Assembly: GCA_958349055.1 (NCBI GenBank)
Contig: CATWBO010000010.1
Span: forward strand, 1 to 64,000
Reading direction: 5' to 3'
Source of the DNA: an uncultured bacterium
Lineage (GTDB): Bacteria > Actinomycetota > Coriobacteriia > Coriobacteriales > Coriobacteriaceae
Length of the DNA stretch: 64,000 nucleotides
The notes under the pieces were generated by a model. The model saw nothing but the letters and a program-made list of their open reading frames with translations, did not search any database and was not told the origin of the DNA. Every line of letters begins with the position of its first letter. Position 1 is the first letter of the stretch. This document shows positions 57,126-64,000 of the stretch, piece after piece. The position numbers and the translations under genes were made by a program.

Positions 57126-57154
57126 GAATGAGGGCGCCATCGGCGCCCTCATTC
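57126..57154 (+). terminator. Terminator of the AraC-family gene
   Basis: GAATGAGGGCGCC-ATC-GGCGCCCTCATTC, perfect 13-bp stem two bases past the stop. It is also the first hairpin of a three-part repeat (57126-57471). Confidence 0.85.
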
Positions 57155-57340
57155 ACTCTATTCCATTCAGCCCCACCTGACCCGAACGGCCGAGTCGTCA
57201 CGGAACCGAGGGGCCGGGCGCAGGGCCTTGCCTCTCAATGAGTTCCCTTCAAAACAATGGGCGTGCCGACGGCACGCCCATTCACTCTATTCAATTCAGC
57301 CCGTCTGACCCGAACGGCCGAGTCGTTGCAGAACCCGGGA
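57142..57340. repeat. Two direct repeats, each following a hairpin
   Basis: CATTCACTCTATTC-ATTCAGCCC then CTGACCCGAACGGCCGAG-TCGT occurs at 57150-57199 and 57279-57327. The second copy follows hairpin TGGGCGTGCC-GAC-GGCACGCCCA (57258-57280). Each unit then has a GGGC-rich stretch and AATGAGTTCC. Confidence 0.75.
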
Positions 57341-57471
57341 GCCCCGGCAGGGCGGGTGCTTGCTCAAAATGAGTTCCGCACGCAAAGAAGGCCACTTAAT
57401 GTGGCCTTCGTCTTGCGCAGGACTGTTCGAAATTATGAGGAAGCACCCGCCCTGCCGGGGCTCCCGGGTTC
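57331..57471. repeat. 141-bp palindromic element with perfect 31-bp arms
   Basis: GAACCCGGGAGCCCCGG, continuing CAGGGCGGGTGCTT (57331-57361), is exactly inverted at 57441-57471. Inside is a second hairpin GAAGGCCAC-TTAAT-GTGGCCTTC (57387-57409), flanked by CGCAC/TTGCGC. Same layout as 35326-35459. It ends five bases before the gatB stop and probably terminates gatCAB. Confidence 0.8.
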
Positions 57472-57475
57472 CCGC

Positions 57476-59152
57476 TTACGAGAGCGACGTTCTCAGCAAC
57501 TCGTTGAAAAGCTTCGGGTTGCCCTTGCCGCGGCTCGCCTTCATGCACTGGCCAACCAAAAAGCCGATGACCTTCTGGTTGCCGTCGCGATACTGCTGCG
57601 CCTGCTCGGCACAGTTTGCCAGCACCTCGTCCACGATCGGCTGCAGCGCGCCGGCATCGCTCACCTGGCGCATGCCGCGCTCGTCGACGATCTTGTTGGG
57701 GTCGTCGCCGGTCTGGGCCATGGCCTCAAAGACCTCGTGCGCCTGGTTGGAGCTGATGGCATCGGTCGCCAGCAGCTTGGCAAGTGCGGCCACCTGAGCC
57801 GGTGCAATGCCAGACTCGGCAAGCGACACGCCCGCGCCCTTAAGGTAGGCAATCATCTCGTTGACCAGCAGGTTTGCGACCGTCTGGGCCTCCTTGCCGG
57901 CCATACCGGCAGCGGCGGCCTCAAAGAAGTCGGCAAACTCGGGGTCGCCGGCAATCTGCTCGGCATCTGCCGCCTTAATGCCAAAGTCGGCCTCAAAACG
58001 GGCGCGCTTGGCATCGGGCAGCTCGGGAATCTCACCACGGCAGCGGTCGATAAACTCGTCGTCCAAGTCGAACGGCGCCAAGTCGGGATCGGGGAACAGG
58101 CGATAGTCGTCGGCCGTCTCCTTCACGCGCATGACCACGGTGCGCTTGCGGCTGGGCTCCCAGTGGCGGGTTTCCTGATAGATGATGCCGCCCTCCTCGA
58201 GCACCTCGGCCTGGCGGCAAATCTCGTAGGCGAGGCCGTCGTGCAGGCTCTTGAACGAGTTGAGGTTCTTGAGCTCGGTCTTGGTGCCCAGCTTGGTCTC
58301 GCCGCGGCGGCGCAGCGACACGTTGCCGTCGCAGCGCATGGAACCCTTCTCCATGGAGCAGTCCGAAATGCCCAGCGTCACAAAAATGCGACGGAGCTTT
58401 TCCATAAACAGGCGCGCTTCCTCAGGCGTACGCAAGTCGGGCTCAGTCACGAGCTCAATCAAAGGCGTGCCGCAGCGGTTGTAGTCGACGAGCGACTCGG
58501 CCGCGGCGGTAATGCGGCCCTCGGCGCCGCCCACGTGGACCATCTTGGCGGCGTCCTCCTCCATATGGATGCGCAGGATGCGGATGGGCACCGTGTAGGA
58601 ACCGTCCTCGCGACGCTCGGGCATCTGCAGGTTGGACGCGTCATAGCTGGCCAGGTGGCCGGCACGCTGATTGCCCTCGCGCATGGTCGACGTCATGGAA
58701 GTGGACAGACCCTCGGCATTGGCCGAAGCGCTCGCCAGGCTCTGGGCCTCGGCCTCACCAAACGCGCAGTCGGGGCGCTCGGCGGCACCGCGACCGGTCA
58801 CGTCCAGGTCCAGGTGACCGTACATGGCAAAGGCGACCGGACCCTGCGTAGTCTGGAAGTTCTTGGCCATGTCAGGATAGAAGTAGTGCTTGCGGTAGAA
58901 CATCGAGTGGCGCTGGATCTCGCAGTTGGTGGCGAGGCCGGCCTTGACGATACTCTCGATGGCGCGCTTGTTGGGCACCGGCAGGGCGCCGGGCAGGCCC
59001 AGGCATACCGGGCACACGTTGGCGTTGGGCTCGTCATCGTGGCTGAGCTTGCAGTTGCAGAACATCTTGGTATCGAGTGCGGTGAGCTCGGTATGGATCT
59101 CCAGGCCGATCACGGCCTCCCAATCCTGCAGGACCTCGGAAAGCTCCTTCAT
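57476..59152 (-). CDS. gatB: Asp-tRNA(Asn)/Glu-tRNA(Gln) amidotransferase subunit B
   Basis: The tRNA-binding kinase subunit: phosphorylates Glu- or Asp-tRNA and receives ammonia from GatA. 558 residues, longer than the common ~480, the excess lying mainly in the central part (DVTGRGAAERPDCAFGEAEA region). Motifs: VIGLEIHTELTALDTKMFC, the zinc cysteines CNCKLSHDDEPNANVCPVCL, YFYPDMAKNFQTTQ, MRCDGNVSLRRRGE, and the YqeY-like tail KVIGFLVGQCMKASRGKGNP. Starts in the stop overlap of gatA. Last gene of gatCAB. Confidence 0.97.
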   Translation of the reverse strand: MKELSEVLQDWEAVIGLEIHTELTALDTKMFCNCKLSHDDEPNANVCPVCLGLPGALPVPNKRAIESIVKAGLATNCEIQRHSMFYRKHYFYPDMAKNFQTTQGPVAFAMYGHLDLDVTGRGAAERPDCAFGEAEAQSLASASANAEGLSTSMTSTMREGNQRAGHLASYDASNLQMPERREDGSYTVPIRILRIHMEEDAAKMVHVGGAEGRITAAAESLVDYNRCGTPLIELVTEPDLRTPEEARLFMEKLRRIFVTLGISDCSMEKGSMRCDGNVSLRRRGETKLGTKTELKNLNSFKSLHDGLAYEICRQAEVLEEGGIIYQETRHWEPSRKRTVVMRVKETADDYRLFPDPDLAPFDLDDEFIDRCRGEIPELPDAKRARFEADFGIKAADAEQIAGDPEFADFFEAAAAGMAGKEAQTVANLLVNEMIAYLKGAGVSLAESGIAPAQVAALAKLLATDAISSNQAHEVFEAMAQTGDDPNKIVDERGMRQVSDAGALQPIVDEVLANCAEQAQQYRDGNQKVIGFLVGQCMKASRGKGNPKLFNELLRTSLS

Positions 59153-60666
59153 TACAGCTCGCCTCCCTTCCCGGCAAAATCGGGCGCGACGGAAAGCGCG
59201 GGCGCACCCGTGGCGGCATCGGCAAAGCCGCGCTCCAGGGCGCGGGCAAACGTGAGCAGCTGACGGTCCTTAAAGGCCGGACCCACCAGCTGGGCAGAAA
59301 CGGGCAGCTGAGTATCCTCGCCCAGGCCCAGCGGCACCGAGATGCCACCGTTGCCGCAAATGTTGAGCGAGATGGTGTACAGGTCGGAGAGGTACATCTG
59401 CGTGGGGTCGCTGATCTCGCCAAACTTAAAGGCCGTACGCGGCGAGGCAGGCATGAGGATGGTGTCCACCTTGGCATACGCGGCGTCGTAGTCCTGCGTA
59501 ATGAGCGTGCGGGCCTTTTGCGCGGCGTAGTAGTACTTGTCGTACACGCCCGAGCTCAGCAGGTAGGCGCCGAGCATCTGACGGCGCTTGGCCTCGGCAC
59601 CAAAGCCGTGGGCGCGCGAAAGCGAGCTCTGGTCGGACAGGTTGGCGCAGCCCTCCTCCTGGTAGCCATAGCGAATGCCGTCGAAACGGGCCAGGTTGGA
59701 GAACGCCTCGGCCGGACCGATGACGTAGTAGGCGGCGATGGCGGCGTCCAGGTGCGGCAGGTCGACCTCGACCAGCTCGGCGCCCTGATTCTGCAGCTCC
59801 TGGGCGGCACGCTGAACAGCGGCCTTGACCTCGGGCGTCAGGCCCTCGGCCTCCATAAACGCGGGGATGATGCCCACGCGCTTGCCCTCGATGCTGTCGT
59901 TGAGATGCTCAGTAAAGTCGACGGCACAATCCTGGCTGGTGCAGTCGTACGGATCGTGGCCCGCGCCGGTAAGCGCGTTCATGGCCAGCGCGACATCCTC
60001 GACCGTGCGGCCAAAGGGCCCCACTTGGTCGAGCGACGAGCCAAAGGCAACCACGCCGTAACGGCTCACGGCACCATACGTGGGCTTTAAGCCCACCACG
60101 CCGCACAGCGACGCCGGCTGGCGAATGGAGCCGCCGGTGTCCGAACCCAGCGAGAGCGCGACCTCGCCCGCGGCGACAGCTGCAGCGGAACCGCCCGAGG
60201 AGCCGCCGGGCACGCGCTCGGTATCCCAAGGGTTGTTGGTGCGGTGGAACGCCGAGCTCTCGGTAGAGCTACCAAAGGCAAACTCGTCCATGTTGGCCTT
60301 GCCCATGGGCAGGCAGCCGGCATCGAGCATGCGCTGGACGCAGGTGGCGGTGTAGACGCTCTGGTAGTCCCCGAGCATGCGGGAAGCGCAGGTGGTGCGC
60401 GTGCCCACGAGGTTCATGTTGTCCTTGATGGCCAGCGGCACGCCTGCAAGCGGGGGCAGCGGCTTTCCGGCGGCACGGTCGGCATCCACGCGCGCGGCGG
60501 CCTCGAGCGCAAGCTCGGGCGCCACCTGCAGGAATGCCTGGACCCCGCCCTCGCGCGCCTCGATGGCGGCAAGGGAGGCCTGGGCCACCTCGGTAGCGGT
60601 AAAGTCGCCGGCGGCAACGCCCGCGGCGATCTGGGCGGCGGTAAGGGAATCGAAGCTTAGCGCCAT
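59152..60666 (-). CDS. gatA: Asp-tRNA(Asn)/Glu-tRNA(Gln) amidotransferase subunit A
   Basis: Glutaminase subunit, amidase-signature family, 504 residues. The Lys-cisSer-Ser triad is visible: PLAIKDNMNLVGTRTTCAS (Lys), VPGGSSGGSAAAVAAGEV (serines), and SLGSDTGGSIRQPASLCGVV. Remaining family blocks ALDQ-like FGSSLDQVGPFGRTVEDVAL and GRTVEDVAL are present. Ammonia channels to GatB. Starts in a one-base overlap with the gatC stop and ends likewise into gatB. Confidence 0.98.
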   Translation of the reverse strand: MALSFDSLTAAQIAAGVAAGDFTATEVAQASLAAIEAREGGVQAFLQVAPELALEAAARVDADRAAGKPLPPLAGVPLAIKDNMNLVGTRTTCASRMLGDYQSVYTATCVQRMLDAGCLPMGKANMDEFAFGSSTESSAFHRTNNPWDTERVPGGSSGGSAAAVAAGEVALSLGSDTGGSIRQPASLCGVVGLKPTYGAVSRYGVVAFGSSLDQVGPFGRTVEDVALAMNALTGAGHDPYDCTSQDCAVDFTEHLNDSIEGKRVGIIPAFMEAEGLTPEVKAAVQRAAQELQNQGAELVEVDLPHLDAAIAAYYVIGPAEAFSNLARFDGIRYGYQEEGCANLSDQSSLSRAHGFGAEAKRRQMLGAYLLSSGVYDKYYYAAQKARTLITQDYDAAYAKVDTILMPASPRTAFKFGEISDPTQMYLSDLYTISLNICGNGGISVPLGLGEDTQLPVSAQLVGPAFKDRQLLTFARALERGFADAATGAPALSVAPDFAGKGGEL

Positions 60667-60977
60667 TACTCGCTCTCCCCCTCTCCCAAAATGGACGGCA
60701 CGCGGAAGTAGCGCTCACGCGCGCTGCCGGCGTTTTCGAGCGCAACGTCGAGCGGCAGGTCACGCTCGGGCTCGCGCAGGTCATCGCCCATCACGTTGGA
60801 CAGGCTTCCGATGGGATGGAACGTGGGCTCCACGTCGGGCAAGTCATATTGCAGGACGGGCTCGAGCATCTGGACGGCGTCGTTCATGTAGGACGTCATC
60901 TGGGTGAGCTCGTCATCGGTCAGTGCGATCTTTGCGTACTCGGCGATGCCGCGCACGTCTTTCTCGCTGAGTGCCAT
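60666..60977 (-). CDS. gatC: Asp-tRNA(Asn)/Glu-tRNA(Gln) amidotransferase subunit C
   Basis: Small clamp between GatA and GatB, 103 residues: KDVRGIAEYAKIALTDDELT, YMNDAVQMLEPVLQYDLPDVEPTFH in two pieces, then DVALENAGSARERYFRVPSIL. ATG 60977 chosen for GGAAGGGAGCG upstream; the frame opens slightly earlier. First gene of gatCAB, showing that Gln-tRNA (and perhaps Asn-tRNA) is made by transamidation. Confidence 0.95.
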   Translation of the reverse strand: MALSEKDVRGIAEYAKIALTDDELTQMTSYMNDAVQMLEPVLQYDLPDVEPTFHPIGSLSNVMGDDLREPERDLPLDVALENAGSARERYFRVPSILGEGESE

Positions 60978-61137
60978 AGGCGCTCCCTTCCGCATAACAG
61001 ATAAACCGCTCTAGTATACAAGGCAACGCCGCTTGGAGCAGGTGCTTTACCCAAATGCAGCGAAAACGTAACGAGGACGGCGGGTTGGCAGGGCGCGACC
61101 CGGCGGACCTGCGGCGAAAACCGTCCCGCCCACAACA

Positions 61138-61247
61138 AAAACCGTCCCAACATTCGACGTTTTTCAGCAAAATCGCGATTTTCATCGAATGTTGGGACGG
61201 TTTGGAAGCCCGACCACCACAAAGGTGCCTGTCCCCATTGTGGCGGT
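61138..61247. repeat. Inverted repeat and dispersed GGTGCCTGTCCCC hairpin downstream of sortase
   Basis: AAACCGTCCCAACATTCGA (61138-61156) is exactly inverted at 61185-61203. Next to it, ACCACCACAAAGG...TTGTGGCGGT (61213-61247) is an imperfect inverse copy of the 26474 terminator loop. Either may end sortase transcripts. The ~280 bases between gatC and the sortase hold no gene. Confidence 0.65.
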
Positions 61248-61259
61248 TCTGAGCAATGG

Positions 61260-62198
61260 CTATGCCGAGGCCTTGGCCTTGTGGCGTTTGCGGATCGCGT
61301 GGATCACGATGTCCAGCAGCAACAACAGGATGGCCACGACCACGATGAGCACGGCGAATTCGCGCTTGCCCCAGTGGCGGCCGGCGAGCGACTTTTGCTT
61401 GTCGACGTCCTTCTTGCTGTACTTGGTGCGCACGCAATGCACCAGCAGACGATGGTCGTTCACGCCGTAGGGCGTGCAGGTGACGAGCGTCACCTTGTCG
61501 GCGCCGGGCTCGATGGTCAGCGACTCCATCTCCTCGGGCAGCACGACCTCGGAGTCCACCATCTTGTAGGCGAGCGTCTTGTTCATGGTGTGCAGCAGCA
61601 CCAGGTCGCCGGGCTCCAGCGAGTGGATGTCGTCGAACATGCTCAGGTTGCGCATGCCCGAGTGCGCGGTGAGCACGCAATGCGTCGAGGTGCCGCCCAC
61701 CGGCAGGCTCGTGCCCTCCAGGTGGCCGACGCCCGCCATAAGGACTTCCTCGCTCGTGCCGTGGTAGATGGGCATGCTCACGTCGATGGAGGGGATCTCG
61801 ACCCAACTCATCATGGGGTCGCGGTCAAAAATAAGCTGCTGAGCGTAGGGCTCGATCTGGTCGGCGGGAAGCTCGGTGGCCTCGCCGGCAAGCTGCTCGT
61901 TAAAGGAGCGCGCTTGGAGTAGGATGCGCTCGCGCTCCTCTTCGGAGAGCGCGTCCACGGTGCTGGACACGGTGCTGATCTGGTTGAACACGCCCGAGGC
62001 CTCGAGCCGGTCCAAAATCCACGGCCAGGTCATAAGGCCCACGCCAATTAGGATGATGACGATGGTGATGAGTCGGTCGGCCCAACGTGGCAGTCGCTTG
62101 CGACGACGCTTAGGCTTTGGTTGAGGTTTGGGCTGGGGGCTTGAGCCGCCGCTGGCCGCGGCGTTATCGCTCTTCATGTGTTTGGCGCCCTTCACCAT
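61260..62198 (-). CDS. Class C sortase
   Basis: Membrane transpeptidase that polymerises pilins or anchors surface proteins. 312 residues: proline/lysine-rich cytoplasmic start, membrane helix about 38-60 (LITIVIILIGVGLMTWPWIL), catalytic domain with His in VLTAHSGMRNLSMF, Cys in TLVTCTPYGVNDHRL with the arginine there, then a second membrane helix at the C-terminus (FAVLIVVVAILLLLLDIVIH), the class C layout. ATG 62198 chosen; GTG 62201 is also possible with AAGGAG upstream. No pilin with an LPxTG motif is encoded in the window, so its substrate is elsewhere. Confidence 0.93.
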   Translation of the reverse strand: MVKGAKHMKSDNAAASGGSSPQPKPQPKPKRRRKRLPRWADRLITIVIILIGVGLMTWPWILDRLEASGVFNQISTVSSTVDALSEEERERILLQARSFNEQLAGEATELPADQIEPYAQQLIFDRDPMMSWVEIPSIDVSMPIYHGTSEEVLMAGVGHLEGTSLPVGGTSTHCVLTAHSGMRNLSMFDDIHSLEPGDLVLLHTMNKTLAYKMVDSEVVLPEEMESLTIEPGADKVTLVTCTPYGVNDHRLLVHCVRTKYSKKDVDKQKSLAGRHWGKREFAVLIVVVAILLLLLDIVIHAIRKRHKAKASA

Positions 62199-62309
62199 CA
62201 CCGGTCACTCCTTTACAGCTCAGGTTGTCTAAACAAATAATAGCCGAATTGCGAGCTCATGCGCCGGACAACGCAGCTAGGCTGCACCGTTCGGGCCACG
62301 TAACCCCAC

Positions 62310-63083
62310 TCAACCAATCAAGCCATATGTTGCTTTCATCGTCTCGAGCAACTGCGCCATCGTTACGCCCGCAACCCCGATCTGTTTCAGATTGACGTCG
62401 CCCACCTCGCAATCTTTAACAAACGCAAGCATATCGTCCTTCAGTTCTCCGCCCAGATCGACACCTTCCGACTCGCCAAGCAGCTGAGCAAGCCTCAGCG
62501 CATCGCGTTTATGCTTTTTGACCTTCCTCGAGTCAACGTTCTCCCCGGCCTCCCTTCTAGCTTTTAGGTCGAGATACGCCTTCGCTTTGAACGGGACAAT
62601 GTATTCCGTATCCAGGACCGAAACACCGTCTACTGTCCGAATTCCCTGAAGAAACAAGCTGTAGTAGGCATCGTCCAGCAAAATAGCCGAAAGACTGCTT
62701 ATGTTTTCATCAACGTGAATTGGCGTCACATCAACTCCCTCACGAGCCTTTAGAAAGTCGGGGCACTTCGCGAAGAGCTCGATCATATGGGGATAACCCG
62801 GCCTCTTTGGTTCCGTAAACCGATAAAAACACGAGGCTTCGCTTTCACCCCAGCCGCAGCGGTAGCCGCCATCACGCACCAAGGTCCATATGGCTTCGGC
62901 CGTCTGAGGCAACCGGTCATCGGCGACAATGACCACATCAAAATCGTGGGTCGCCCTAAACGAAAGTCCCGCCTCCGCGAGCAAAATGTCGCATGCTGTG
63001 CCGCCGATAAGGGCATACGACCCTTCAGCTTCCTGCATATGCTGCCGAAATTCTTGGAGACCTTCTACAGCGCTTCCTGCCAT
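62310..63083 (-). CDS. Nucleotidyltransferase-fold protein, AbiEii-like
   Basis: 257 residues. The N-terminal third has the minimal NTase signature: YALIGGTACDILLAEAGLSF then RATHDFDVVIVADD (G-G...D-x-D). ELFAKCPDFLKAREGVD and IVPFKAKAYLDLKARREAGE follow, as in AbiEii/AbiGii-type toxins and related antitoxin-linked NTases. Overlaps the upstream HTH gene by 19 bases, so the two are coupled. A type IV-like toxin-antitoxin or abortive-infection pair is likely by analogy; toxicity is inference. Confidence 0.8.
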   Translation of the reverse strand: MAGSAVEGLQEFRQHMQEAEGSYALIGGTACDILLAEAGLSFRATHDFDVVIVADDRLPQTAEAIWTLVRDGGYRCGWGESEASCFYRFTEPKRPGYPHMIELFAKCPDFLKAREGVDVTPIHVDENISSLSAILLDDAYYSLFLQGIRTVDGVSVLDTEYIVPFKAKAYLDLKARREAGENVDSRKVKKHKRDALRLAQLLGESEGVDLGGELKDDMLAFVKDCEVGDVNLKQIGVAGVTMAQLLETMKATYGLIG

Positions 63084-64000
63084 GGATATTCCTTTCCAAA
63101 CATGCGATCGACTTCGAGCTGAATTCGTTCATCGTCGATTGCCGCCAAAGATAGCGCAAGTGAAATGTCGTCGATACGGGAGGAGTCGGCAAACACGGGC
63201 GCATAGCGCCACACTTGGATCATCGCCGTTTCGTTATCCGGCAGTTCCCCGTCTGCGACTTCAAGGTCACGCAGCTCACGCCATGCACTTCTTAAGACAG
63301 CCTTTTGCTCCACGCCCGACGCAGCGAGCATCGAACGCGCAGCGAGCGCCGTCTCCCCAGCGTCAGCAAGGCGATCGATCTGTGGTGCCTTCCTTGCAAA
63401 AATAACCTTCGAGACAGGCGAGGAAAGCTCTGCAATGTGCTCACTGAGCAGAAGATCCACGACCACGGGTAACACAATGACACGCCGTTCGCGCCGCTCG
63501 CGCCTTGCGAGCCCCCTGTCTACAAGCTCGGTTATGGCCTCGCTCGCACGGCTTGCCGAAATCCCGAGCGCACGACAAAGGTCATCGGGATGATATGACT
63601 CCTGACCTGCTCCCCAGATTGCGGCAGCCTGCGCGTTGGGTGACATCTTGGTCGCGCGATTATGAAACCGGGCACCGCGTCTCTCCGTATAGGCAGCGCC
63701 CATAAATGGAAGAAAAGCCTGTCTACCGGGGCAAACAAAGGGAATCCCTTGCGCGACCAATGCCTTGCGCTGGCGCGCATCGGCATCAGGGAACGAAATG
63801 ACAACAGGAGCCTCCGAACGCAAGGTTAGCTGGCTATAGACCCTTTTGGCCTCGGGAAGCCCGACGCCAGTAGGCAAGCTTGCAAGCAAAAAAGAAAAAC
63901 CATTTGCGTCAACGGCGCGAACCTCAATCGACCGCAGATGCAGCGGCAAGTGTGCGGATCCAGGCCAAGTTTTAGCCTTGGCGGAGAGGCCCAGTGCTTC
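63065..64000 (-). CDS. Winged-helix regulator/antitoxin-like protein (5' end outside window)
   Basis: The frame is open through the right edge (reading EALGLSAKAKTWPGSAHLPL there), so the start is outside. Visible ~310 residues: an N-terminal part of unknown fold, a winged helix around QESYHPDDLCRALGISASRA and SEAITELVDRGLARRERRER, and a helical C-terminus. Its stop lies within the start of the NTase gene. In AbiE systems the HTH partner (AbiEi) is an antitoxin-repressor; here sequence similarity to AbiEi is not evident, so only the arrangement supports that idea. Confidence 0.7.
   Translation of the reverse strand, partial: EALGLSAKAKTWPGSAHLPLHLRSIEVRAVDANGFSFLLASLPTGVGLPEAKRVYSQLTLRSEAPVVISFPDADARQRKALVAQGIPFVCPGRQAFLPFMGAAYTERRGARFHNRATKMSPNAQAAAIWGAGQESYHPDDLCRALGISASRASEAITELVDRGLARRERRERRVIVLPVVVDLLLSEHIAELSSPVSKVIFARKAPQIDRLADAGETALAARSMLAASGVEQKAVLRSAWRELRDLEVADGELPDNETAMIQVWRYAPVFADSSRIDDISLALSLAAIDDERIQLEVDRMFGKEYPWQEAL

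Overview
The window is GC-rich bacterial chromosome (about 60 % G+C by eye), with high-GC codon use, SD-led genes, the GatCAB pathway, a type III glutamine synthetase and many orphan DUF4143 ATPases. Gene content and protein similarity point to a gut actinobacterium of the Coriobacteriia, most likely Collinsella or a close relative. The taxon is inferred from recognised protein sequences; no 16S rRNA gene lies in the window.

Layout. 1-1823: end of a type II topoisomerase A subunit. 1.9-12.6 kb: accessory zone with AAA/DUF4143 ATPases (one intact, three broken), a dead flavodoxin gene and, between 4.73 kb and the 3' end of guaA (12.65 kb), what looks like two tandem degenerate islands. Each starts with a copy of the last bases of guaA followed by the same ~395-bp sequence. 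Cargo includes an Abi-type HEPN protein, a TfoX-N protein, a GyrI-like protein, an IS3 scrap and a Mef-like efflux pump plus Msr(D)-like ABC-F pair (macrolide resistance type). 12.65-24.2 kb: guaA, asparaginase, an Xre regulator with a perfect 26-bp palindrome, ychF, a four-cluster ferredoxin-like protein, two metal-dependent alcohol dehydrogenases and two coupled proteins of unknown function. 24.3-29.2 kb: a MurT-GatD fusion, tRNA-Glu, a MITE-like element and glutamine synthetase III. 29.6-35.3 kb: metF, a stand-alone MetH reactivation domain and metH as an operon, then a UPF0210 protein. 35.6-45.4 kb: methyltransferase, yhbY, a giant STAND/BTAD regulator, nagB, PTS EIIA, glmM, rpsI/rplM and a patatin. 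45.4-52.4 kb: palindromic repeats, tmRNA, a RelB-PIN toxin-antitoxin pair, a P1B-ATPase with a small partner (ferrosome-like), and a second intact DUF4143 ATPase. 52.4-64 kb: a paired ABC exporter/importer with a divergent AraC regulator, gatCAB, a class C sortase and a nucleotidyltransferase/HTH pair running off the right edge.

How the genes work together. nagB, EIIA, glmM and MurT-GatD all feed amino-sugar and peptidoglycan metabolism. guaA, asparaginase, GlnIII and GatCAB share glutamine/asparagine nitrogen chemistry. metF, the reactivation protein and metH form the methyl branch of methionine synthesis. The accessory regions hold defence or conflict genes (Abi, RelB-PIN, NTase/HTH, DUF4143 ATPase-nucleases), and intergenic spaces are unusually rich in perfect palindromes and small palindromic repeat elements.

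The most promising unexplained pattern is that all five DUF4143 ATPase loci, intact or broken, carry a locus-specific palindrome at or just upstream of the reading frame.
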